Positions 8,886 through 16,466 of a stretch of 32,688 nucleotides of DNA are shown here, piece by piece; position 1 is the first letter of the stretch, and each line of letters begins with the position of its first letter. The DNA is from Streptomyces sp. A012304 (GTDB lineage: Bacteria > Actinomycetota > Actinomycetes > Streptomycetales > Streptomycetaceae), in the NCBI RefSeq assembly GCF_026008495.1, contig NZ_BQUN01000187.1, positions 1 through 32,688 on the forward strand. Direction: 5' to 3'. Made by a program: the position numbers and the translations under genes. The notes under the pieces were generated by a model. It did not search any database. It saw only the letters and a list, made by a program, of their open reading frames with translations, and was not told the DNA's origin.

Positions 8886-10199
8886 TCAGAGCTGGGACTT
8901 GATTTCGGAGATGAACTTCTTGGCTGCCTCCTTCGGCGACAGACGGTTGAACAGCACGTCCTCGTTGAGGCGCTGGAAGATGTCGGGGACAGCGGGACCG
9001 GCCTTCGCGTTGGGGATGTGGACCGCGGTCGGCTTCAGGGCGTTGACGCGCTGCAGGTAGTCGGCGATCCGCTTCTCCACTGGGGACAGCTCGGGTGTGA
9101 TCGCCTTGAGCACGTCGGGGTTGACGGGAACGCCGCGGTCGAACTTCTGGATCTTGGCCGCCTCGGGCGAGTTGACCAGGAAGTCGAGCAGCTGCGCGGC
9201 CTCCTTGGGGTGTTCGGTCCGCGCGGAGGCGCCGTAGAAGATGCCGGGCTTGGTGTAGGCGCCGACCTGGGTGGCTCCGTCCTCGCCGGGGAAGAGGAGC
9301 AGCTTGGTCTCGCGTCCGCCGGCGCCCTCGATCGCACCGAGCTGGGTGACGGACAGGTCGCTCATGGCAGCCTTGTGCTGGGCGACCAGGCCCTGCTCGA
9401 CACCGGCTCCCGACGACAACTGCTCGATCGCGGCGTCCGGGCTGGTCGTGCCACCGCTGTCACGCAGCTTGACGACCCATTCCCAGTAGGCCGCCACCGT
9501 CTCCTCGGAGAAACCGATCTTGCTGCCGTCCTTGGTCCAGTAGTCCTCGCCGTGCTGCCGCAGCCAGGTGCCCAGGTCGTTGGTGTAGAGCGGCATCGCA
9601 GTGCCGACCAGGCCCTTCTTGCCCTTGGAGATGGCCGCGGAGGTCTTCACATAGTCGTCCCACGACCACTTGGTGTCGTCCGGGAGAGGCACGCCGGCCT
9701 GCTTGAACGCCACCGGATCCGCGACGATGCCGAAGCCGCTGTCGCCGGCCGGAACGCCGTAGAGGCCGCCCTTCACGGTCGTCATCGCCATCGAGTTCGC
9801 GGGCAGCTTGTCCGTGTGCAGCACGTCCTTGACCTTCTTCAGGTCCATCAGCTGCCCGTTGTCGATGTAGGAGTACATGTACGGGTCGGTGATCTGCAGG
9901 ACGTCGGGCATGTCACCGGCTGCGGCACCGGTCGACAGCTTCTTCCAGTAGTCGTCCCAGTTGGAGTACTCGGGCTGGACGTCGATGTTCGGGTGCTCCT
10001 TCTCGAACACCGCGATCATCTGCTTGGTCATCTCGTGCCGGGAGTCCGATCCCCACCAGTTGAACCGGATGACGGTCTTGCCGCCGTCGCTCCCGGAGGA
10101 GTCTCCGGCACAGCCCGTGGACAGGGTCAGGGCGAAGACCGAACAGGTCAGCCCGACCGCACGGAGCGTCCGTCTGGTCAGGCGGGAAGAGTGGTTCAT
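8886..10199 (-). CDS. Sugar-binding lipoprotein of the ABC importer
   Basis: 437 residues. The ATG at 10199 follows AGAGGAG at eight bases. The N-terminus has an Arg-containing n-region, a hydrophobic core and a lipobox-like LSTGC with C30 as the lipidated residue. The mature protein reads KTVIRFNWWGSDSRHEMTKQ, then FEKEHPNIDV and GDMPDVLQI, typical of the family-1 (MalE/UgpB-like) extracellular solute-binding proteins. It should sit on the outer face of the membrane and deliver oligosaccharide to the two permeases encoded downstream. It is the first gene of the transporter/GH42 operon. A 12-bp palindrome shared with other units of this locus lies about 320 bases upstream. Confidence 0.93.
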   Translation of the reverse strand: MNHSSRLTRRTLRAVGLTCSVFALTLSTGCAGDSSGSDGGKTVIRFNWWGSDSRHEMTKQMIAVFEKEHPNIDVQPEYSNWDDYWKKLSTGAAAGDMPDVLQITDPYMYSYIDNGQLMDLKKVKDVLHTDKLPANSMAMTTVKGGLYGVPAGDSGFGIVADPVAFKQAGVPLPDDTKWSWDDYVKTSAAISKGKKGLVGTAMPLYTNDLGTWLRQHGEDYWTKDGSKIGFSEETVAAYWEWVVKLRDSGGTTSPDAAIEQLSSGAGVEQGLVAQHKAAMSDLSVTQLGAIEGAGGRETKLLLFPGEDGATQVGAYTKPGIFYGASARTEHPKEAAQLLDFLVNSPEAAKIQKFDRGVPVNPDVLKAITPELSPVEKRIADYLQRVNALKPTAVHIPNAKAGPAVPDIFQRLNEDVLFNRLSPKEAAKKFISEIKSQL

Positions 10200-10742
10200 G
10201 TTGAGGGCTCCTCTGCTGCCATACCTGGGCGGTGCGCCCGGGCTGGGGGTCCGTCGTGTCAGGAAGCCGACTTCCGACGCCGTCCGTCTCGCCGCGCGGC
10301 GGCGGGGCTCAACTCGGCTGTTCTCCGGTCCGCGAAAGTTACCTGCGGTCCGTGTGGAGGGTCGCCCGCCCCGACTCGTCGAACTCTCGGGCGGACTGCG
10401 GCGGCTCTGACATGGGTTGTTGTGAACGTGCGCTTGAACCTTGTTCTCGGAGTTCCGAGTTGCTGCGCCGGTTGACCGCGAGCACCGCACCGAGTTGAGA
10501 TCCGAGTGACGTCAGCGATAGTGAACGTTCACTGCGGCGAGCGTAGTAACGGACCACATCTCGGTCAAGGCTCTGTATGTAACGCTTGGGCACTCAGTGG
10601 CAGTTCACCGGTTCCGGCCCGGTACGGCAGGGGGACGGGCCGCGCGGACATGCCGCGGCGACCGCGTGACCGGCCAGTACGGGACACAGGGGTGCCCGTT
10701 CGGCGAACGTCGGTGGTTCGAGTGTGTGGTGGGCCGGCCGTT
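10200..10742. promoter_or_regulatory. Upstream region of the transporter operon
   Basis: About 540 bases between the LacI stop and the lipoprotein start. It contains the operator-like palindrome at 10521-10532 and a 6+6 bp hairpin (CTCGGA/TCCGAG, 10446-10459). A possible half-site GTGAACG lies at 10422-10428. If transcription starts beside the palindrome, the mRNA leader would be about 300 bases. I see no supported gene in it. Confidence 0.5.
10515..10532 (-). promoter_or_regulatory. LacI-type operator with candidate -10 for the transporter operon
   Basis: GTGAACGTTCAC at 10521-10532 is a perfect palindrome (14 bp with its flanking A and T). Read on the minus strand, it is followed at once by TATCGC (10520-10515), a possible -10 box. 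The same 12-bp pattern recurs at 13989, 14024, 14265, 18218 and 18252. It is probably the binding site of one or both LacI regulators of this window. Confidence 0.7.
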
Positions 10743-11774
10743 CTACGGGATGGCGCGGCCGGTCCTCGCCGGTCCGCTCGATTCACGCAGCACAAGGCGG
10801 GAGTCGAGTTCCAGGTGGAGCTCCGGCTCCGCCTCCTGGCGGATGCGAGCGAGCAAGGCCTTCATGGCCTGCCGGCCCATGGCTTCGCGGTCGAGGTCCA
10901 CGGTGGAGATGGACGGGTTGAAGTACGCGGTGAACTCCTGGTTGTCCCAGCCGAAGACGCTCACGTCCTCCGGGACCCGCCAGCCACGGTCCTGGAAACC
11001 GCGGATGACACCCATGGCGACGTCGTCGTTCGCGGCGAGAACGGCGGTGACCCCGGAATCCGCCGACAGGCTCTGGGCCGCGTCGTATCCGGAGCGCACG
11101 GACCAGTCGCCGTCGATGACGGCGTAGTTCTCCAGGCCCCGCTCGGCGATGGTCCGCAGGTAGACCTCGCGTCGCTTGCGTGCCGACATCCAGTCCGTGC
11201 TGCCGGCGACATGGACGAAGCGCCGATGACCTATGGAGGCGAGGTAGTCGATGATCTTGGCGGCCGGCTCACCGTCGGCGGTGATGCCGTGGGACCGCAT
11301 CTGGTCGTCGTACTCGCCTATGACCACGGTGGGCGTGTGTTCGAGCCCCAGCATGTGGACATCGCCGATGGGGGTGAAGGTCAGCACTCCATCGGCCTGA
11401 CCGGAGTCGAGCAGGGCACGGACACGGTCCCCCCGGACTCGTTCGTCGCCTTCCAGCCCGACGATGTCCAGCATGTAACCGGCCGCCTGCGCCTCCGCGG
11501 ACGCTCCGCGCAGGATCTTCGAGGGCACGAAGGTCGTCATGGTCGGCAGGACCACGGTGATGCGGTTCGACTTGCGGGTACGCATCGACCGCGCGACCAG
11601 GTTCGGCCGGTAGTCCAGCTCGGCCACGGCCTGCTCGATGCGGGCCACCGTCTGCGGCTTCATCCCTCCGTTGCCCCGCAAAAAGCGGGAGACGGTCTGA
11701 TGGGACACGCCCGCGTGCGCCGCGACGTCAAGGATGGTGGGCCGCTTCTTGTTCACAGGCTTCGACCGCTTCAC
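10743..11774 (-). CDS. LacI-family transcriptional regulator
   Basis: 343 residues from the GTG at 11774, chosen because GGAG lies six bases upstream and the HTH begins at about residue 12. The HTH and hinge read RPTILDVAAHAGVSHQTVSR, then FLRGNGGMKP and LDYRPNLVARSMRT. A periplasmic-binding-protein-like effector domain follows (ADGVLTFTP, VVIGEYDD, HRRFVHVAGS, AVLAANDDVAMGVIRGFQDR). It is a close paralogue of the LacI half of the fusion protein at 16467-18173, with the same recognition helix. It probably represses the local pectin/galactan genes through the GTGAnCGnTCAC sites and is released by an imported sugar. The effector is not known from the sequence. Confidence 0.93.
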   Translation of the reverse strand: MKRSKPVNKKRPTILDVAAHAGVSHQTVSRFLRGNGGMKPQTVARIEQAVAELDYRPNLVARSMRTRKSNRITVVLPTMTTFVPSKILRGASAEAQAAGYMLDIVGLEGDERVRGDRVRALLDSGQADGVLTFTPIGDVHMLGLEHTPTVVIGEYDDQMRSHGITADGEPAAKIIDYLASIGHRRFVHVAGSTDWMSARKRREVYLRTIAERGLENYAVIDGDWSVRSGYDAAQSLSADSGVTAVLAANDDVAMGVIRGFQDRGWRVPEDVSVFGWDNQEFTAYFNPSISTVDLDREAMGRQAMKALLARIRQEAEPELHLELDSRLVLRESSGPARTGRAIP

Positions 11775-11960
11775 GTCCGGCTCCGATCGCTCCGGCCTCT
11801 GGTCTGCGTCCACAGTCTGCCCCGCCGCCTCTCTTCGCCCCGCATGCCCGTCGGTACTGTACTGCCGGGCAAGCTGCGGCAGCCTCTTTCTGAGCTCTGG
11901 GTCGTCTCGCCGACGCTCCCCACCTCCGCTGGGCGAGTACGGCTGTGGCACGGATCGCCC

Positions 11961-12013
11961 GACTCGACCAGCCGCACGGCCCGTACCCGGGCTGTACGGC
12001 TGGTCGCCGAGTC
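11961..12013 (-). terminator. Candidate terminator after the SGNH-lectin gene
   Basis: GACTCG-ACCAGCC at 11961-11973 pairs with GGCTGGT...CGAGTC at 11998-12013, with a three-base bulge and a GC-rich loop that can fold further. It lies about 30 bases past the minus-strand stop at 12045 and upstream of the LacI start, so it probably separates the two units. Confidence 0.5.
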
Positions 12014-12044
12014 CGCCGTCACCGGACGGCACGCGTTCCTCATG

Positions 12045-13844
12045 TCAGACCTGCACAGTCCAGTGCTGGTTCGTGTGCAACTCGTCGTTCCAGCAGGTGT
12101 ACTGCAGCAGCCGGGCCCCGTCCGTCGTGAAGGCCGAGTCCACGTCGAGGCACTTCCCGGAGTGACGGGCGACGATCTCGAAGTAGCCGGTGCCGGTGGC
12201 GCGCAGCTGCCACTGCTGGCTGGTGCGGCCGTCACAGGTCTGCTGGACGATCGGTGCCTTGTCCGCCGTGGAGGAGCCGGACACGTCCAGGCACAGGCCG
12301 GAGTGACCGTTGAGGATCTGGTAGTAGCCGCCACCGACGGTGTGCAGCTGCCACTGCTGGTTGCCACTGCCCGAGCAGCTCCACTGCTGGACCTCGGCCC
12401 CGGCGGTGGTGGAAGAGCCGACCACGTCGGCGCACTTGCCCGAGTGCCGCGCCTTGAGCGTTGTCGAGTCGGCGAGTTGGGACAGTGTCGAGGTGAGGAC
12501 CGGCACGTAGAAGTCGGTGATGCCGGCGATGTTCGGGTGCGTACCGGTTCCGCCACTTCCCGGGAAGGTGTTGACGAGGTCGTCGAAGGTGTACGCCACC
12601 CGCTGCGCGTCGACGCGTGTGTCGAGGGTCGTGTCCGCGAAGACGTCGGCCACCGTGACGCCCCACTTCTGGGCGGCCTGCAGGTACACCTGACGCAGGG
12701 CGAGCTGGGTGTCCCAGTCCCGCGAGCCCATCTTGTGCGCGGCCACGTACACGAGCTGGGCGGTCGGCCACTTCTGCCGCATCGTGCGGATGGTGGTCTC
12801 GAGCGCTCCGGCGTACGTGCCGGTGTCGAACGTGGCGGGGTCCTGGGAGGCGCTGACGGTGCCGACCGTGTAGGTGTGGAGGTCGGAAATCTGGGCGGCG
12901 TCGTTCGTACCGCCGTCGAAGACGACGAAGTCGGGTGCCTGTGCGCTGGCGTTCTTCACTTGGGTGAGGATCTGGTTGCTGGTCGGACCCACGGTCGCAC
13001 CGTTCACCGCCGACTTCGTCAGCGTCATGCCCTCACGTTCGGCGAGGAAGTTCATGAAGCTGCGGGAGTACTTGTGTCCCCAGACGATGCTGTCGCCGAA
13101 GGCGTAGACGGACGAGCCGGAGAGGTTTCCGTAGGCGGGGTTCGCGGGGCGGGTCAGCCGGAAGCTGTCGATCGACTGCACGCCGGTTCCGTAGTAGTTG
13201 CAGGCCACGAACTTCGCCAGGTTCGTCCCCGTGATGCTCCCCGTGGCGGAAGCCAGCACGATCGGCGCGGCCTCCTTGCTGGTGATCGTGTACTGCACCT
13301 TACGGAGGGTGAAGTCCATGTGCAGATCGACCGTGTACCACTTGGTGCGGTCGAAACTGATCCGGGTCCAGGTGGGATTGAGCGCGTCCGGGGCGGAGGA
13401 GGAGTCCGAGTCGGGTCCGGTCACGGCGTAGCGGAGCTCCGCCGAGGTCGCGGCCAGCCCGAAGACGAGGTGTCCGGCGTTGTCGCGCAGCTCCAGACCG
13501 GTCTTCATCGCGGTGCTGGAGATGCCCGTCTTCCAGTCGAAGCGCAGATCGAGCGTCTTCTCCTGCGTGACGGACGACGCAAACGGCCGCACGGAGGTCG
13601 TGTAGTTCGCCATGCCTGTCGTGATGTTCAGTACGCCGTTGCTGATGGCGGCACCGGCCGGAAACCCGAAGTTCGCGGGGGTCGTCTGAGCGTCGAACGT
13701 CTCGTTGATCAACGTCGCGCCCGGGGTTTCGGCGGCCGAGGCGGCCGGAGCTGTGAGGAAGGCCGAGAGGAGCAGGATGCCGGCGGCCAGGGAGCCGGCC
13801 CATCTTCGGGGCCGACGGCCCGTTCTGCGCATGACCGTATACAC
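12045..13844 (-). CDS. Secreted SGNH/GDSL esterase with C-terminal ricin-type lectin domain
   Basis: 599 residues. The GTG at 13844 lies five bases after GGGAG; an ATG at 13832 is in frame. A signal peptide (MRRTGRRPRRWAGSLAAGIL, ending APAASAAE) is followed by a beta-sandwich-like module (about 40-235), an SGNH domain (about 245-460; FGDSI nucleophile block, GGTND Asn block) and a ricin-type beta-trefoil (about 463-599) with three repeats ending QQWQLHT, QQWQLRA and QHWTVQV. The last His block reads GTGTHPN, so the usual Asp three residues before His is Thr. It is likely an extracellular carbohydrate esterase anchored to galactose-containing polysaccharide by its lectin domain. Its promoter carries two copies of the operator. 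Confidence 0.9.
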   Translation of the reverse strand: MYTVMRRTGRRPRRWAGSLAAGILLLSAFLTAPAASAAETPGATLINETFDAQTTPANFGFPAGAAISNGVLNITTGMANYTTSVRPFASSVTQEKTLDLRFDWKTGISSTAMKTGLELRDNAGHLVFGLAATSAELRYAVTGPDSDSSSAPDALNPTWTRISFDRTKWYTVDLHMDFTLRKVQYTITSKEAAPIVLASATGSITGTNLAKFVACNYYGTGVQSIDSFRLTRPANPAYGNLSGSSVYAFGDSIVWGHKYSRSFMNFLAEREGMTLTKSAVNGATVGPTSNQILTQVKNASAQAPDFVVFDGGTNDAAQISDLHTYTVGTVSASQDPATFDTGTYAGALETTIRTMRQKWPTAQLVYVAAHKMGSRDWDTQLALRQVYLQAAQKWGVTVADVFADTTLDTRVDAQRVAYTFDDLVNTFPGSGGTGTHPNIAGITDFYVPVLTSTLSQLADSTTLKARHSGKCADVVGSSTTAGAEVQQWSCSGSGNQQWQLHTVGGGYYQILNGHSGLCLDVSGSSTADKAPIVQQTCDGRTSQQWQLRATGTGYFEIVARHSGKCLDVDSAFTTDGARLLQYTCWNDELHTNQHWTVQV

Positions 13845-13982
13845 GTGATCTCCCTTGATCTTTTGGTGATACCGACCGGTGCCCGGCGGGGAGGAGGGGG
13901 CCCGGCCGCGGCTCGGCCCGAGGGCCGCACGGGAAAGCCACGAAGTGCCGGGAAAGATGAGATGTCCGAGAACAGCAGGGGC

Positions 13983-14035
13983 AACTTAGTGATCGTTCAC
14001 CTAAGCGGTCAAGACGTCTGCGGGTGATCGTTCAC
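13983..14035 (-). promoter_or_regulatory. Double-operator promoter of the SGNH-lectin gene
   Basis: Two copies of the 12-bp palindrome, at 14024-14035 and 13989-14000, flank a minus-strand TTGACC. The second copy fills the spacer and is followed by TAAGTT (13988-13983). This gives -35, an 18-base spacer and -10, with one operator inside the promoter and one just upstream. Repressor bound at either site would block RNA polymerase. The arrangement matches the promoter at 18218-18269 almost exactly. Apart from this and the site at 14265, the 469-base gap between the divergent genes (13845-14313) shows nothing I can name. Confidence 0.75.
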
Positions 14036-14264
14036 TTCGCAGGGCCCCACCGGCACGACCGGAGCCTACCCGTTCCGGGCTACCACGTGACTCTCCCCGT
14101 TCACACCATTGACACACAAGCGTTTCAGCCAGTCTCATGTCCGCCATCGTCGGCTTCGGTCAGCCTCTGACAGCCAGGGCTCAGTGCCGCCTGTCGGCTG
14201 GATTGCGCTGCGCTCGACACCCCTGCCTCGAAGATCCCTGACGGGCGCCGTCGAACCCCTAATC

Positions 14265-14282
14265 GTGATCGTTCACTATCCG
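14265..14282 (+). promoter_or_regulatory. Operator and candidate -10 of the GH-A glycosidase gene
   Basis: GTGATCGTTCAC at 14265-14276 is followed directly by TATCCG, a possible -10, about 31 bases before the ATG at 14314. The -35 is poor (TCGAAC-like at 14251-14256). The position over the promoter suggests repression by the local LacI proteins. Confidence 0.65.
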
Positions 14283-14313
14283 GCCCAAGATCACCTCACA
14301 CGGAGGTAGCGCA

Positions 14314-16314
14314 ATGAAGTCGAACCCCGGCTCTTGGTCGCGCCGCAGATTCCTCGCCACCAGCGGGGCGGCGGCTTTCGGAAGCATGGCACTGAACCTC
14401 GTCGGAGGTCTCCCGCGGGCCGCCGCGGCCGGCACCGTGGTGTCCTACGTCGACACATCGAGGTCCACGTACGACAAGATCGCCCTGATGGTCGACGGAA
14501 AGCCCTTCTTCCACAGTGGGGTCCAGTTCCGGTACGAGAAGCACAAGTACACGTTCGGCTGGACGGACACCCAACTGAAGCCGGTGCTCGGCATGATCCG
14601 CGACGACGGGTTCAACGTGGTGAACATCCCGATCTGGTGGTCGAAGGTCGAGACCTCGAAGGACGTTTTCGACTGGACCGACATCGACCGGTACCTGGCC
14701 TGGTGCGGGGAGTACGGCCTCAAGCTGGAACTGTTGTGGTTCGGCCACGATTCGACCGGTGCCTCCCTGGCGCCCCGGATGCCGGCCTACGTGCTGAACG
14801 ACTACCAGTGCGTGGTGAGGCCCGACGGCACCAAGCTGACCCTGAACGGCAACCCACTCCTGGACAAGACCGACCCGAACCTGCTCGCCAGGGAGAAGTA
14901 CGTACTCGGCCGGCTCATGGCCCACCTCGCGTCCGCCGACACCGCTCACACCGTCGTCGGCATCCAGGTGCTGAACGAACCGAACGTGGCGAAGCAGCAG
15001 GGCGGCTCGTCCCTCGACCGGAGCTACAGCACCTACAGCACCAACCGCTGGAACAGCGGCGGGTACACCGACGCGACGAAGTTCCGCAAGGACGTGCTGC
15101 TGGACTACCTGACCCAGCTGGGACAGGTGATCAAGCAGTCGGACTACTCGGTGTACACCCGGGTCAACATCGCCGGCAGCGGGGACACGGTGCCGGTCGC
15201 CGAGAACGAGGCCCGCAGGGCCCAGGGGACGGCGACCATCGACTTCTTCGGGAAGGACCCGTACACCACGGGCCTCGACACGCTCTACAACTACGGAACG
15301 GACGCCGTCTGGGCCCAGGGGAAGAACTTCCCCATGATCATGGAGAACTTCGGAGGAACCCCGGCGGCGGACGTCGAGAAGTTCAACGCCATCGCCGGCA
15401 ACACCGCACACAATCTGTACGCCTCCCTGGACCCGGACTCCAGCACGGGCAGCAGCAACTACGGCCTGTACGACTTCAACCCCACCACCAAGGTCGTCAC
15501 CCGCAAGGCGGTCTCGGACAAGGTCGCCCGCCTCAACCACGTGCTGAACAAGATCCACCGGGACCTCGCCAGCAAGCTTCCGGTGGAACGCGGCGGCACC
15601 AACCTGCAGACGTTCAACCGGAGCGCGACCGCCAGCACCACCACCACCAAGACCCTGGGCGGCGTCAACGTCACGTTTACGACATCGAGCGGTGCGCAGG
15701 CATTCGGCGTCAGGCGCGGTGCGGCCGAGTTCGCTTTCACCACCACGACCCAGGCCACGTTCACACTGCCGGGAACCATCGGCGTCGTACGGTCCGTCGA
15801 GGTCGGCCAGTACGACGCGAACGACAACTGGGTCAAGTCCGGCACCAAGACGTACAGCACAGTGTCCGGGGACACCGTCATCGCCCTGGCGGCCGGCGAA
15901 TGCGTGCGGGTCGCCTACCTCGTCAGCGGCGCGACCTACAAGCTCAGGAACACGTCCTCGAGCAAGTACCTCGACACCGATGCGGAGGGTGCGGTCATCC
16001 TCGCGTCCGCGACCACCTACGACGACCAGGACTGGATCGTCGCCAAGGATGTCTCCGGATCCTGGACGATCAAGAACGTGCGGACGGGGCGCTACTATCT
16101 GGAATCCGCCTCCACCAACAACAGCGTCGTCTGGAATTCCGGCACCGTCTCGAACACCTCGCTCTGGGACCTGGAAGGGGTCCCGGCAGGCGGGCTCCGC
16201 GTCAAGAACACCCCCGCGGGAAGGGGCTACCTGTACGGGAACTCCGCGGATCAGGCGAAGTGGAACACGGGAACGCAGGACGCGAACACGGTCTGGGAAT
16301 TCCAACCGAAGTAG
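14314..16314 (+). CDS. Tat-secreted clan GH-A glycosidase (beta-galactosidase-like) with beta-trefoil-like tail
   Basis: 666 residues; the ATG follows CGGAGG. A twin-arginine signal (SRRRFLATSGAAAFG, residues 9-23) predicts Tat export. The barrel reads DGKPFFHSGVQFRYEK, then GFNVVNIPIWWSKVE. The acid/base Glu is probably E222 in QVLNEPN and the nucleophile E344 in PMIMENFGG. This resembles the beta-galactosidase-like GH-A group related to GH35/DUF4978. A beta domain (about 440-550) precedes a C-terminal region (about 555-666; YKLRNTSSSKYLDTD, WTIKNVRTGRYYLES, LRVKNTPAGRGYLYG) that looks like a ricin-type beta-trefoil. It likely removes galactose units from pectic galactan outside the cell. 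The exact CAZy family is not certain from reading alone. Confidence 0.85.
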   Translation: MKSNPGSWSRRRFLATSGAAAFGSMALNLVGGLPRAAAAGTVVSYVDTSRSTYDKIALMVDGKPFFHSGVQFRYEKHKYTFGWTDTQLKPVLGMIRDDGFNVVNIPIWWSKVETSKDVFDWTDIDRYLAWCGEYGLKLELLWFGHDSTGASLAPRMPAYVLNDYQCVVRPDGTKLTLNGNPLLDKTDPNLLAREKYVLGRLMAHLASADTAHTVVGIQVLNEPNVAKQQGGSSLDRSYSTYSTNRWNSGGYTDATKFRKDVLLDYLTQLGQVIKQSDYSVYTRVNIAGSGDTVPVAENEARRAQGTATIDFFGKDPYTTGLDTLYNYGTDAVWAQGKNFPMIMENFGGTPAADVEKFNAIAGNTAHNLYASLDPDSSTGSSNYGLYDFNPTTKVVTRKAVSDKVARLNHVLNKIHRDLASKLPVERGGTNLQTFNRSATASTTTTKTLGGVNVTFTTSSGAQAFGVRRGAAEFAFTTTTQATFTLPGTIGVVRSVEVGQYDANDNWVKSGTKTYSTVSGDTVIALAAGECVRVAYLVSGATYKLRNTSSSKYLDTDAEGAVILASATTYDDQDWIVAKDVSGSWTIKNVRTGRYYLESASTNNSVVWNSGTVSNTSLWDLEGVPAGGLRVKNTPAGRGYLYGNSADQAKWNTGTQDANTVWEFQPK

Positions 16315-16346
16315 ACCGCGCCCCCGCGCCGCGGCCCGCCCGATCA

Positions 16347-16394
16347 GGAGGGCGTACCGCTCCTTGCCCGGCACAAGGACGCTGTACGCCCTCC
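16347..16394 (+). terminator. Strong terminator hairpin after the GH-A gene
   Basis: GGAGGGCGTAC (16347-16357) pairs perfectly with GTACGCCCTCC (16384-16394); inside, TCCTTG pairs with CAAGGA. It begins 33 bases after the stop and ends before the next gene's presumed promoter. Confidence 0.75.
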
Positions 16395-16435
16395 CGCCGT
16401 TTCCGCGCCTCCCTTGCACTGATGTACTGAAATCT

Positions 16436-16466
16436 TTGACCGCGGCACCTGTGTAATCATTGCTGA
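16436..16466 (+). promoter_or_regulatory. Possible promoter for the AbiEi-LacI gene, perhaps leaderless
   Basis: TTGACC (16436-16441) and TAATCA (16454-16459) resemble -35 and -10 boxes, but the spacer is only 12 bases. The -10-like box lies seven bases before the ATG at 16467 and no ribosome site is visible, which would fit a leaderless transcript. No GTGAnCGnTCAC operator is present here. Confidence 0.3.

Noticed and set aside
10506..14027. Very long open frame (over 1100 codons) on the + strand
   Set aside because: It is antisense to the LacI and SGNH-lectin genes, has no recognisable domain, and arises from the third-position G/C bias of the true genes.
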